Assembly: GCA_014377395.1 (NCBI GenBank)
Contig: JACMPS010000507.1
Location: forward strand, 1-17,059
Source of the DNA: Chthonomonadaceae bacterium
GTDB lineage: Bacteria > Armatimonadota > Chthonomonadetes > Chthonomonadales > Chthonomonadaceae
DNA length: 17,059 nt
Direction: 5' to 3'
Under the pieces are notes generated by a model, which was not told the DNA's origin, ran no database searches, and was given only the letters and a program-made list of their open reading frames with translations. Shown here piece after piece: positions 1 to 6,879 of this stretch. The position numbers and the translations under genes were made by a program. The number at the start of each line of letters is the position of its first letter. The stretch's first letter is position 1.

Positions 1-599
1 ACGGCTTCCCCATGACCTTTGAGTTGAAAGCGTTCTTTCCCTGTTTTCGTGTTCCAGATACGCGCCGTTTTGTCGTGGCTCGATGTGGCGATACTTTCTC
101 CATTCGGCGCAAAGACAATCGAATAAACCGTGTCCGTGTGACCTTCCAGGACGGTTTTCGCTCCGGTTTCAGGCGTGAACAGCAGGGCGAATGCTGATCT
201 GCCCGCCACACCTCCTCCGATTGCCAGCGTCTTTCCATCAGGAGAAAACGCAAGGGAGAGAACGGCTCCGTTAAGTTTGAGCGGTGCAAGTTCCGGCTTG
301 CCCGTTTCACAATTCCAGAGGGTCACTGTGTTGTACCCACCGACTGCAAGCCGCTTTCCATCAGGAGAAAACGCGAGGGAAAACACGGAAACCGGGTTTG
401 GAGTTTGCCATGCCAGACTTGACTTAACGACGGCATCCGGCTTCAATCCCATCATTTCTGCGGTCACATCGGGGTGAACGGGCAGAGCATTTGCAGGAAG
501 TGCCTGAGCGGGAGAGGTAACAGGCGCGGGGCGTTGAGAGGCTTGGGTGGCGGAGAGGCTACCGGGTAACAATAACAGCGCTATCGAAGCAAGGAGCAT
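1..599 (-). CDS. Secreted WD40-repeat protein, partial (3' end off the left edge)
   Basis: About 199 residues are visible from the ATG at 599 to the window edge. Residues 1-20 (MLLASIALLLLPGSLSATQA) look like a signal peptide, though without a basic n-region, so the product is probably exported. A Pro/Ala-rich linker follows, then WD40-type blades: two copies of the phrase LAFSPDGK, a blade containing VTLWNCETGK, and one with GHTDTVYSIVFAPNGES followed by DKTARIWNTKTGK. These are the usual His-Asp and Trp-(Asp/Asn) landmarks of a WD40 beta-propeller, which normally acts as a protein-binding scaffold. An in-frame TGA at 627-629 lies just upstream, so this ATG is the first possible ATG start; the Shine-Dalgarno match is poor. 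A promoter-like pair lies at 650-678. The gene is read in the same direction as the antitoxin-like gene upstream, but has its own promoter. Its partner and role are unknown. Confidence 0.85.
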   Translation of the reverse strand, partial: MLLASIALLLLPGSLSATQASQRPAPVTSPAQALPANALPVHPDVTAEMMGLKPDAVVKSSLAWQTPNPVSVFSLAFSPDGKRLAVGGYNTVTLWNCETGKPELAPLKLNGAVLSLAFSPDGKTLAIGGGVAGRSAFALLFTPETGAKTVLEGHTDTVYSIVFAPNGESIATSSHDKTARIWNTKTGKERFQLKGHGEA

Positions 600-649
600 G
601 GGTTTTGTTTTCTCGGTTAGATCAGGTCAGAGCTTGCGTACAAGGATTT

Positions 650-678
650 AGTAAACATTTTGATTACATGAATTTCAA
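650..678 (-). promoter_or_regulatory. Sigma-70-type promoter of the WD40 gene
   Basis: On the minus strand, TTGAAA (678-673) and TTTACT (655-650) are separated by exactly 17 bp. The start of transcription would fall near 643, giving a leader of about 44 nt before the ATG at 599. This is prediction from sequence only. Confidence 0.5.
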
Positions 679-736
679 TTTATGTTTGCCGCGCAAAGTC
701 ATTTTGCTTCGGCGGCGAGGGTAACAAATTATTCCC

Positions 737-1033
737 TCATGCCCCCTTCATCACAGACTCGGCGACACGTTTTCGCCCTTCAATCTTGATCTTCGCCGCA
801 ACTTCTTTGCCGGAATCATAAGCCGTCCCTTCACCTCACTCCAATTGCTGTATGCCAATTGTAATTTCTTTGCGGAGTTCTTCAAGGCGAATAAGACGAA
901 TTTCGTCCTGCTCTTTGAGAAGACGCAATCTTTTGCGCACCACTTCGCGGGCGGAATGATACATTCGACTCGTCACTTTTTCGTGAATAAGTTGGGCGAG
1001 TTCCGGGATAATGGAAATATTCATCGTCGTCAT
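737..1033 (-). pseudogene. ParD-like antitoxin gene interrupted by an in-frame TGA
   Basis: The reading frame opens at ATG 1033 behind GAAGAGGAGAAA, a strong ribosome site. The first 65 codons encode a ribbon-helix-helix antitoxin of the ParD/CC2985 type: MTTMNISIIPELAQLIHEKV is followed by the hallmark SAREVVRKRLRLL and a charged helix ending GIQQLE. A TGA then occurs at 838-836. The same frame continues without another stop for 32 codons (GEGTAYDSGKEVAAKIKIEG and onward to MKGA) and ends at TGA 739-737. ParD family members commonly continue after this helix with a Gly-Glu-containing linker and the C-terminal tail that wraps the toxin, so the open frame looks like the missing tail. A CGA-to-TGA change would explain the stop. 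The short product would keep its DNA-binding part but lose most of its toxin-binding part. No ParE/RelE-like gene follows: an ATG overlapping the final stop (ATGA) reads only three codons. A true 65-residue protein cannot be excluded. Confidence 0.72.
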
Positions 1034-1056
1034 AAGTTCTGTTTCTCCTCTTCCCT

Positions 1057-1085
1057 ATCATAACGTAACCGACAAATTTTGACAA
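1057..1085 (-). promoter_or_regulatory. Near-consensus promoter of the antitoxin-like gene
   Basis: On the minus strand, TTGTCA (1085-1080), a 17-bp spacer and TATGAT (1062-1057) form a near-perfect sigma-70 promoter. Transcription would start near 1050, only about 17 nt before the ATG at 1033. It lies in the 78-bp gap downstream of the sugar-kinase gene, so the antitoxin-like gene has its own start. Confidence 0.7.
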
Positions 1086-1111
1086 ACTAAACGCGGATCA
1101 ACCCATATCCC

Positions 1112-2062
1112 TCAAACATTAATCTGTGCCAAGAGTGCCGCCCCTGTTGCCGCATCATGCTTTGGAGTGGCAAGAACGAATCGCCCCCCGTGCAAACCCT
1201 CTGTCTCGAAAGGATGTTCCGGGGTTCCGCGCCAATGCGGGGACTCGAATTCTTCCCGCAGAAAGAGACCGAGATTCCATAATCCGCCCATCGGGTAGAT
1301 AGGACACTCCGGCGGCAACCGCAACCCGTATTTGATCTGACGAACGGAATGTCGCAAGCGTCGTGCCATTTCCGCCACCATGTTGCGGGCTATCGGGTCT
1401 CCTGCCTGTGCGAACTCCCCGACTATCGGCGCAATGTCCGCCACTTTCGCGGGTTGAAACTCTCCGTAAAGCCAGCGTAGGGCTTCGGCGGGAAGCGTGG
1501 CACCAATATGAGTGAGAATCCGCTCGGCAAGCGCGTCGGACTTGCCGAGTTGCAAACATTCCAGCGCGTGACGCAAACCGTACAAGCCGAGATTGAAGCC
1601 GCTTCCCCGATCTCCGAGTAGGTAGCCTAATCCATCGAAACGTTGTGTTTCGCCCTCTGCGTTTCGCCCGAACGAGAGTGCCCCGGTTCCTGCAATCACG
1701 ATAATGCCCGGTTCCCCCTCAGTTGCGCCCCAGTATGCCGCTTCGTAATCAGGCACAAGCGAGTAACGGTTTGCATTGACCTCATCTCGCAAAATCGCCT
1801 CGAAAACCGTTCGGCTTTCTTCGAGAGAGTAGCCTGCTACCGCCCCGCACACTGCCTCAATGCGTGTGCTTGCCTCGATCCCTGCCACCAAAAACGCACC
1901 CGCCACTGCACTCCGCAACGACTCACGCAGAAGCACCGGGGCATTCATCGCTATGTTGCCCGCGCCGCCCGTCCCTCTGCCGCACTCCACAGATCCGGGC
2001 GTTTTATAGAGAACCGCCTCCGTCTTTGTGCCGCCGCCGTCAATCCCTAAAAAGAAAGTCAT
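1112..2062 (-). CDS. BadF/BadG/BcrA/BcrD-type ATPase, probable N-acetylglucosamine (sugar) kinase
   Basis: This 316-residue protein belongs to the ASKHA fold family PF01869, which includes N-acetylglucosamine kinases and the ATPases that activate benzoyl-CoA and hydroxyacyl-CoA dehydratases. The phosphate-1 motif DGGGTK is at residues 8-13. Further on come IVIAGTGALSFG and LGYLLGDRGSGF, matching the family's phosphate-2/adenosine GTG and GDEGSG motifs with Arg in place of the usual Glu. The C-terminus has PMGGLWN and ATGAALLAQ. There is no Cys cluster for a 4Fe-4S centre, which favours a cytoplasmic sugar kinase over a dehydratase activator. I chose the ATG at 2062, which places the DGGGTK strand at the N-terminus as usual; an upstream TTG at 2167 would add 35 low-complexity residues through a repeat. 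The gene is divergent from cinA. The exact sugar cannot be told from sequence. Confidence 0.85.
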   Translation of the reverse strand: MTFFLGIDGGGTKTEAVLYKTPGSVECGRGTGGAGNIAMNAPVLLRESLRSAVAGAFLVAGIEASTRIEAVCGAVAGYSLEESRTVFEAILRDEVNANRYSLVPDYEAAYWGATEGEPGIIVIAGTGALSFGRNAEGETQRFDGLGYLLGDRGSGFNLGLYGLRHALECLQLGKSDALAERILTHIGATLPAEALRWLYGEFQPAKVADIAPIVGEFAQAGDPIARNMVAEMARRLRHSVRQIKYGLRLPPECPIYPMGGLWNLGLFLREEFESPHWRGTPEHPFETEGLHGGRFVLATPKHDAATGAALLAQINV

Positions 2063-2117
2063 GCTTGCTCTGTTCCACGCACGCTCTGTAGACTCCTTGT
2101 TTTTTAAAGAAAGTGTC

Positions 2118-2230
2118 AAGTGTTGAGTGTTGAGAAGAAACGGTTGCCTTGACTCCCCTCTACCCAATAAGCCTGAGCGACTGGAAGAGAGGCAGGCGGA
2201 AGAAAATTTTTATCTCAACACTCAACACTT
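2118..2230. repeat. 18-bp perfect inverted repeat in the kinase/cinA divergent gap
   Basis: AAGTGTTGAGTGTTGAGA (2118-2135) is repeated exactly as its reverse complement at 2213-2230, with 77 nt between. Each arm is two overlapping copies of the octamer GTGTTGAG. The element sits between the two divergent genes and could form a long cruciform or RNA stem. The same octamer recurs in other gaps (3814-3821, 16506-16513, 16629-16636), so it looks like part of a dispersed repeat rather than a dedicated operator. Confidence 0.8.
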
Positions 2231-2243
2231 AATACTTCTCTTC

Positions 2244-2273
2244 TTGTAAATTTTGCCGCTTTCGGGGTTTAAT
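2244..2273 (+). promoter_or_regulatory. Putative cinA promoter
   Basis: TTGTAA (2244-2249) and TTTAAT (2268-2273) are separated by 18 bp, upstream of the strong ribosome site AGGAGGT (2301-2307) of cinA. Both hexamers match four or five of six consensus bases. The placement gives a leader of about 35 nt. Confidence 0.45.
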
Positions 2274-2314
2274 CGCAGAAGTAAATCGTATTTCAGTTTC
2301 AGGAGGTAAGAACC

Positions 2315-3547
2315 ATGCGAGCGGAGATTGTTTCAGTCGGAACGGAATTATTGTTGGGGCAGATTGTGGACACCAATGCGGCGTACCTTGCGAAAGCTCT
2401 ATCCGAAGTCGGAATTTCGGTGTATCGAAGAGTGACGGTTGGGGACAACATGGAGCGGCTTGTGACGGTGTTGCAAGAAGCCCTCGAAAATAATGACGTG
2501 GTGTTCACGATTGGCGGGCTGGGTCCCACAATGGACGACATCACGCGGGACGGACTTGCAACGGCAATCGGCGACACCCTGCAATACAGTGAAGAAGCCG
2601 GGGACAAGCTCAAGGCGTTTTTTGCAAAGCGGAATTATCCGATGACCGAATCAAATCTGCGTCAGGCAATGGTTCCCACGCAGGGCGAGTCAATTCCGAA
2701 CCCGAACGGAACTGCACCGGGATTACAATTCGAGGTCGGAGACAAAATCGGGATTGCTTTGCCGGGGCCACCTAACGAGTTTATTCCGATGGTCAATGAT
2801 TCGGTGATTCCTTTTTTGCGGCGGAAAACGGGCAATATCGGTACAATTCGCTCTGTAATGCTCCGAGTAGCGGGGGTAGGCGAGAGTAGCGTCGAAGAGC
2901 GAATCAAAGACCTGATGATGGACGCGAACCCAACCGTCGCACCTTATGCGAAGGTAGGCGAAGTTCATCTACGCGTGTCCGCCTTTGCGGAGACGGCGGA
3001 ACTTGCAGAAGCAATGATTTCTGAAAGAGCGGCACAAGTGAGGGAGCGTCTGGGCAATGCCGTTTATGGAACCAACGATAATCCCATTGAGTACGCTGTA
3101 GTGCAAGCCCTTAAAGAACGGGGGCAAACGGTGGCGACGGCGGAGAGTTGCACGGGCGGGCTTGTCGCGCAAAGACTGACCGACATCGAAGGCAGTTCCG
3201 AGGTGTTTATGGGAGGCGTCGTTGCCTACAGCAATGCCGCGAAAACCGATCTGGTTTTCGTGCCGGCCCAACTGATTGAGCGGGTAGGGGCGGTTTCTCC
3301 CGAAGTCGCGAAGGCACTGGCGGAGGGCGCACAAAAACGATTCGGCACGACTTATGGCATCGGTGTGACGGGCGTTGCGGGGCCCGGTGGCGGAACTCCC
3401 GGAAAGCCGGTGGGGTTGGTTTATGTGGCGGTTGCCTATCCCGGCGGCGTCGAGGTGCAGGAGTCGCACTTCATCGGTTCCCGCAGTATCGTTCGCACCC
3501 GCTCCGCTCAAACGGTACTCAATCTGTTGCGGTTACGAATCCTGTAG
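2315..3547 (+). CDS. cinA: CinA: competence/damage-inducible protein, NMN amidohydrolase family
   Basis: The 410-residue protein has the full CinA layout. Residues 1-170 are the MoaB/MogA-like (COG1058) domain with GGLGPTMDD at 67-75 and ALPGPPNEF at 149-157. Residues about 180-250 fit the KH-like linker domain. Residues 255-408 are the CinA C-terminal domain with AESCTGG (276-282), YSNAAK (305-310) and TGVAGPGGGT (352-361). In characterised members the C-terminal domain is a nicotinamide-mononucleotide deamidase in the pyridine-nucleotide salvage cycle, and the N-terminal domain hydrolyses ADP-ribose; both are cytoplasmic. Length is typical of full-length CinA. The start is fixed by AGGAGGT eight bases before the ATG. 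Historically the gene was linked to transformation next to recA, but neither recA nor competence genes are present here. It stands alone, divergent from the sugar kinase and followed by repeats. Confidence 0.95.
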   Translation: MRAEIVSVGTELLLGQIVDTNAAYLAKALSEVGISVYRRVTVGDNMERLVTVLQEALENNDVVFTIGGLGPTMDDITRDGLATAIGDTLQYSEEAGDKLKAFFAKRNYPMTESNLRQAMVPTQGESIPNPNGTAPGLQFEVGDKIGIALPGPPNEFIPMVNDSVIPFLRRKTGNIGTIRSVMLRVAGVGESSVEERIKDLMMDANPTVAPYAKVGEVHLRVSAFAETAELAEAMISERAAQVRERLGNAVYGTNDNPIEYAVVQALKERGQTVATAESCTGGLVAQRLTDIEGSSEVFMGGVVAYSNAAKTDLVFVPAQLIERVGAVSPEVAKALAEGAQKRFGTTYGIGVTGVAGPGGGTPGKPVGLVYVAVAYPGGVEVQESHFIGSRSIVRTRSAQTVLNLLRLRIL

Positions 3548-3566
3548 AGGTCTCTCGCATCAATCT

Positions 3567-3604
3567 CTCCTCCCCCTGATGCAAGGGGGAGGTTAGGAGG
3601 GTGT
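3567..3604. repeat. Palindromic G/C-rich dispersed element, copy 1
   Basis: CCTCCCCCT and AGGGGGAGG form a 9-bp stem around the loop GATGCA, followed by TTAGGAGGGTG. It shares the exact stretch CCTGATGCAAGGGGGAGGTT with the copy inside the glycosyltransferase gene (5903-5943) and resembles 6817-6853. Being just after cinA it may limit read-through, but it has no T-tract, so it is not called a terminator. Confidence 0.75.
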
Positions 3605-3669
3605 TGTGATGGAGTGCTTTCGTTGCCGGAACGTCATCAGTTTGCTGATTTCGATAGACAAACGATTGA

Positions 3670-3745
3670 TCAACGGTATTGATCGCACCAACGGTCTGGT
3701 TTATCCCTGCGCTAAGCACCTGCGGTGAAGGCGTCCTCCGGACGC
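3670..3745 (+). repeat. 76-bp dispersed repeat, copy 1
   Basis: This stretch matches the reverse complement of 6880-6955 with five mismatches in 76 bases. It includes TTTATCCCTGCGCTAAGCAC and ends in the small hairpin GCGTCC-TCC-GGACGC. The two copies point in opposite directions and bracket pdxS and the glycosyltransferase gene. A G/C-rich palindromic element precedes each copy in the same relative order. No open frame is evident in it. Confidence 0.85.
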
Positions 3746-3874
3746 GGATTTCTCTTGAGCGAACTTAGTTTGGGAGACGGGGATTTTGATCTCCAGAAAA
3801 ATGACGCTCGTGACTCAACACCCGCCCGTCGGTCTGCCAGGGCAAAAATCTCTGGGGAACCGCCGCGTAAGGGG

Positions 3875-3880
3875 TATAAT
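3875..3880 (+). promoter_or_regulatory. Probable pdxS -10 box
   Basis: A perfect TATAAT lies 73 bp before the pdxS ATG and would start transcription near 3887. No good -35 hexamer is present at 17-18 bp, so it may depend on an activator or be weak. Confidence 0.4.
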
Positions 3881-3952
3881 AAAGAGTATCATTGTTGAAG
3901 ATTCGGATCGCTGAACCTCGAATCGAAAAGTAGCACCTGTAAGGAGTTTGAG

Positions 3953-4867
3953 ATGAGTAATATAAATGGCGTGAGCGAAGTCGGTGCGGAAAAGTCTACG
4001 TGGAGAACGAAAGTCGGATTGGCACAAATGCTCAAGGGTGGCGTGATCATGGACGTGGCTACCGTAGAGCAAGCCGTAATCGCCGAAGAAGCGGGAGCCG
4101 TCGCGGTGATGGCACTGGAGCGCGTTCCTTCGGATATTCGTAAATTCGGGGGCGTGGCGCGTATGTCCGACCCCAAAATGATCAAAGAAATTATGAGTGC
4201 GGTCACGATACCCGTGATGGCGAAATGTCGCATCGGACATCTGGCGGAAGCGCAAATTCTTGAAGCCCTGGGTGTAGACTTCATTGACGAAAGCGAAGTG
4301 CTGACCCCCGCCGATGAAGAAAATCATATTGACAAGCACGACTACAGCGTTCCGTTTGTCTGTGGTTGCCGTGATCTCGGCGAAGCGTTGCGACGTATCG
4401 GTGAGGGCGCGGCACTGATTCGCACAAAGGGCGAACCGGGAACCGGAAACGTCGTAGAAGCCGTGCGTCACATGAGAACGCTTGTGCGTGATATGCGCCG
4501 CGTTCAGTCACTTCGTAAAGATGAACTTATGGTTGCCGCAAAAGAATTCCGTGCGCCCTACGATCTTATTCAGGAAGTGCATCGCACCGGGAAATTGCCT
4601 GTTCCGAACTTCTCAGCCGGGGGAATCGCTACCCCTGCCGACGCCGCTCTGATGATGATGTTGGGCGCGGAAACCGTGTTTGTAGGTTCCGGTATTTTCA
4701 AGTCTTCCGATCCAAAAGGTTTTGCACGGGCGATTGTGGACGCCACACTCAACTACAAAGACCCCGCCGCCCTCGCAGAAATCTCCGCCGGAATGGGAAC
4801 CGCAATGGAAAGCCTTGACATCCGCACGATTCCCGAATCGGAAATCATGGCGACTCGCGGCTGGTAA
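3953..4867 (+). CDS. pdxS: PdxS: pyridoxal 5'-phosphate synthase, lyase (synthase) subunit
   Basis: The 304-residue protein is a canonical PdxS/SNZ. It builds pyridoxal 5'-phosphate (vitamin B6) from ribose 5-phosphate, glyceraldehyde 3-phosphate and ammonia in the cytoplasm, as a dodecamer that normally takes ammonia from the glutaminase PdxT. Catalytic landmarks are visible: Asp34 in GGVIMDVA, Lys91 in PVMAKCRIGH and Lys159 in RTKGEPGTGN. These correspond to Asp24, Lys81 and Lys149 of Bacillus PdxS with a constant offset of ten. The phosphate-binding SAGGIATPADAALMM and FVGSGIFKS loops are intact. The ATG at 3953 is preceded by AAGGAG at six bases. No pdxT follows: the next gene is convergent and 288 bp away. 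PdxT must therefore be encoded elsewhere, or ammonia is used directly. Confidence 0.97.
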   Translation: MSNINGVSEVGAEKSTWRTKVGLAQMLKGGVIMDVATVEQAVIAEEAGAVAVMALERVPSDIRKFGGVARMSDPKMIKEIMSAVTIPVMAKCRIGHLAEAQILEALGVDFIDESEVLTPADEENHIDKHDYSVPFVCGCRDLGEALRRIGEGAALIRTKGEPGTGNVVEAVRHMRTLVRDMRRVQSLRKDELMVAAKEFRAPYDLIQEVHRTGKLPVPNFSAGGIATPADAALMMMLGAETVFVGSGIFKSSDPKGFARAIVDATLNYKDPAALAEISAGMGTAMESLDIRTIPESEIMATRGW

Positions 4868-4888
4868 TCCGAGAAACTCACATTGCTA

Positions 4889-5097
4889 GAGACATAGAGT
4901 GAGGTTCCTACCCTGATTCTGTTCACTCACCCTCCCCCAAAATCCGGGGGAGGGGAGCCAATGCAAATGTCTTCGACTCTTTGCACCTTTGTGTCTTTGC
5001 GTGAGAAAACTTTCTCTCTTCGCATTTCTCTGTGCCTCTGTGCTCTCTAGCGAAGCGGGTGGTAATTTATCTTCCCTCGCGTAAGGTAAGTGAGTAG
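4889..5097 (+). repeat. Composite intergenic repeat, copy A
   Basis: Three segments here recur in the same order in the gap before pyrF (11600-11850). The first begins GAGACAT-GAGTGA and runs through ACCCTGAT to a C/G-rich hairpin and GAGCCAAT-CAAA. The second is the 30-bp core at 4977-5006 (ends TTTGTGTCTTTGCGTGAGA), matching 11703-11732 with one mismatch. The third is a looser tail with GTAA-TTATCT and GTAAGGTAAGTGAG. The core resembles a phrase that appears as a spurious 'KTQRRK' frame in intergenic DNA of many bacteria; that comparison is from memory. The hairpin CCTCCCCC/GGGGGAGG (4931-4938/4946-4953) just after pdxS may reduce read-through but lacks a T-tract. Confidence 0.7.
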
Positions 5098-5155
5098 CTC
5101 ATTTCACGCCCTGCCTCTTTTTCGAGGGTTTTCAACCCCCGGTCAAAGAATTGCT

Positions 5156-6781
5156 CTAACCCCCCACAGCCCATTCGATGCCCGTGTAACGTCGGTAGCC
5201 ATAGCATTTTGCGATGTAAAGGGTGCGAATAGGAGTGTCGGCGTAGGGGCGACGCCACACCGGAACGGGAGCCAGCCACTCGACACGGGTAAAAATTTGG
5301 CGCAGGTCGGCGTCTTCGGCTTTTGTGTCATTGATCCAGAGACAATCTTCCCCTAAATGTGCCTTAAGGCGTTCGACATGAGCCGCATACATCGTCAGGC
5401 GATAATGCAGAAATAGGTCGAAAGTTTCCGGGTGATCGGGCAAATAAAACGCCATTAAAGCCGGGTATTGATAACCGCTCCCCGCAAGAAAAACAGTGCG
5501 CCCCTCTTGTTTTGCCTCGTCCCGCAACCCCTGAATTCGGCTTGCCATGTCACGCCACCCGTAAGCGGTATTAAACAGGTCAATGTCCGGCGGAATTTTG
5601 ACGCCGATCCCTTTTCGTAGTCCCGGCGAAAGAAGCGCAAGCGTGAGAAAAAGCCCGGTTGAGACGGTTGCCCACGTCAGCCGCCGATACGCCTTTTGAG
5701 AAAACCGTTCCGAGACTATCCCCGCAAACAAGACCGTCAGCGAAAGCCACGCACACGGACCCCAGTTTCCCTGCACCTTAGATTTCAGCGTCATCACACA
5801 GAAAAACAAAAACACGGGCAATCCCATGCACACGAGGAAAAGTTGGGAAGAAGACGCTCTGGATTGCTTTTCCTCTGCAAGTAAAAGGGCAGACTCATTT
5901 CGCTCCTCCTCCTGATGCAAGGGGGAGGTTGGGAGGGGGTTCTTCTTTCCTGCCCACAGCGTTCCCAGAAAGAGAACAGGTCCCAGCAAAAGAGCCTGTG
6001 AACCGAGAAAATCACCGAACCGCTTGAGGAAAGTACCGGGCGTTTTCCCGGCAAGAAAAAGCAAATGCCGGAATGTCCACCAGTGATTTTGTGCGTTCCA
6101 GTAGAACGCACCCGAATAAAGGAGCAGGCAAAGTCCGAAAGCAAGATAGGGCTGAGGACGGGAGAGCCAACGGCGATGCGGTTTCGAGAGCAACAGAAAT
6201 AGCAAGAGGCAGGGCGCAAGAAGCAACATCGTGTGCTTTGAGAGAAACCCCAGTCCGGTGAAAACCCCGGCGAACATCCAATCCCGGTTTTGCGTTTGCA
6301 AGTCTTCGGAGAAAAGGGCTTTGTGGAGCATCAGGATTGCCCATGCCCAACAAAAAACGAGTGGCGGATCGTAAGTCGAGATCAGAGAGCCAACCGTCAT
6401 CAGAGGCGTCAGACTGAGGAAAAGAGCGGTGAGAAAACCGGCAAGAGGTGAATAAATCCGTTTTGCGAGGAGGACGCAAGCCCAAACCGCCCCCAGCGAA
6501 GACAGCAATGCCCCGATCCGAACACCGAATTCGTTGGTTCCGAAGATCGAAGTTGTGATCCGAATCAGGTAAGCGATGAGGGGACCTTGATCGTAGTAAC
6601 CGAGGGAAAGGCGGCGCGACCAATCCCAGTAGTACGCTTCGTCGGGAACCAACTCGGTGAGGGAAAGCAACGGCAATCGGAGCAGAGTCAGCACGCCGAG
6701 CAACAGGAGCGTCAGGCGATTCAATCGCATATCGTCAGGGTTCATAAAGTTCGGTCTATAAGGGTCAGATTCATAACTCAT
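5156..6781 (-). CDS. PMT/ArnT-type integral-membrane glycosyltransferase (GT-C fold)
   Basis: From the ATG at 6781 the product has 541 residues. It is very hydrophobic, with repeated membrane-spanning stretches in the first two thirds (LTLLLLGVLTLLRLPLLSL, FGVRIGALLSSLGAVWACVL, MLLLAPCLLLFLLLS) and a soluble C-terminal third. The first large external loop carries LVPDEAYYWDW followed by LGYYDQGPLIAYLI, the family signature with the acidic pair (Asp47-Glu48) that is catalytic in ArnT and protein O-mannosyltransferases. Such enzymes move a sugar from a polyprenyl-phosphate carrier to lipid or protein on the outer face of the membrane. Acceptor and sugar cannot be predicted. The start is uncertain: TTG 6790, ATG 6781, ATG 6745 and ATG 6730 are all in frame and none has a clear ribosome site. 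A dispersed repeat is inserted in frame around codons 280-292 (5903-5943), reading NPLPTSPLHQEEERN. Confidence 0.88.
   Translation of the reverse strand: MSYESDPYRPNFMNPDDMRLNRLTLLLLGVLTLLRLPLLSLTELVPDEAYYWDWSRRLSLGYYDQGPLIAYLIRITTSIFGTNEFGVRIGALLSSLGAVWACVLLAKRIYSPLAGFLTALFLSLTPLMTVGSLISTYDPPLVFCWAWAILMLHKALFSEDLQTQNRDWMFAGVFTGLGFLSKHTMLLLAPCLLLFLLLSKPHRRWLSRPQPYLAFGLCLLLYSGAFYWNAQNHWWTFRHLLFLAGKTPGTFLKRFGDFLGSQALLLGPVLFLGTLWAGKKNPLPTSPLHQEEERNESALLLAEEKQSRASSSQLFLVCMGLPVFLFFCVMTLKSKVQGNWGPCAWLSLTVLFAGIVSERFSQKAYRRLTWATVSTGLFLTLALLSPGLRKGIGVKIPPDIDLFNTAYGWRDMASRIQGLRDEAKQEGRTVFLAGSGYQYPALMAFYLPDHPETFDLFLHYRLTMYAAHVERLKAHLGEDCLWINDTKAEDADLRQIFTRVEWLAPVPVWRRPYADTPIRTLYIAKCYGYRRYTGIEWAVGG
5903..5943. 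repeat. Palindromic G/C-rich element inside a coding sequence, copy 2
   Basis: The stretch shares CCTGATGCAAGGGGGAGGTT exactly with the intergenic copy at 3567-3604 and continues with a similar GGGAGGG end. Here it lies inside the glycosyltransferase gene, keeps the frame and adds a hydrophilic segment (NPLPTSPLHQEEERN) in a loop between membrane segments. The intergenic copies read alike on the minus strand (NTLLTSPLHQGEER at 3567-3604; NPLLTSPFRKGK at 6817-6853), which supports a common origin. Confidence 0.85.
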
Positions 6782-6816
6782 CTTACGCAAGAGGAAAGTC
6801 AGCGCACCACCCTTTT

Positions 6817-6853
6817 TTCCTTCCCCTTACGGAAGGGGGAAGTTAGGAGGGGA
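6817..6853. repeat. Palindromic G/C-rich element, copy 3, with a degenerate copy nearby
   Basis: CCTTCCCCTTAC-GGAAGGGGGAAG followed by TTAGGAGGGG resembles copies 1 and 2. A degenerate copy in the other orientation lies at about 6963-6993 (CCACCCTAACCCTTGCATAACGGGAG), on the far side of the 76-bp repeat. Together with 6880-6955 they fill the 270-bp gap between the glycosyltransferase and the LolA-like gene. Confidence 0.65.
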
Positions 6854-6879
6854 TTTGTCTTAGTTTTTCTTCCCGCATT

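Larger units (their letters stand above)
3548..3952. other. 405-bp gene-free gap rich in repeats
   Basis: No credible gene was found between cinA and pdxS. The gap holds a palindromic G/C-rich element (3567-3604), a 76-bp element (3670-3745), a GTGTTGAG-family octamer (3814-3821), the pdxS -10 box (3875-3880) and the pdxS ribosome site (3941-3946). Confidence 0.8.

Noticed and set aside
175..477. 100-codon plus-strand frame over the left end, reading repeated FPSGENARE phrases.
   Set aside because: It is the antisense of the WD40 blades; the repeat phrase is the mirror of LAFSPDGK on the minus strand, where the signal peptide and WD40 motifs make sense.
2063..2167. N-terminal extension of the sugar kinase starting at TTG 2167.
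   Set aside because: The added 35 residues run through an inverted repeat, have no family similarity, and move the DGGGTK strand away from the N-terminus. The ATG at 2062 fits the family.
3548..3952. A CRISPR array or phage attachment site suggested by the many repeats in this gap.
   Set aside because: The repeats are few, unequally spaced and not separated by unique spacers of constant length. There is no cas gene, integrase or tRNA nearby.
4977..5006. Short frames reading 'KTQRRK'-like peptides from the composite repeat here and at 11703-11732.
   Set aside because: Both copies are intergenic repeats without ribosome sites. Such frames arise from the repeat itself and are not taken as genes.
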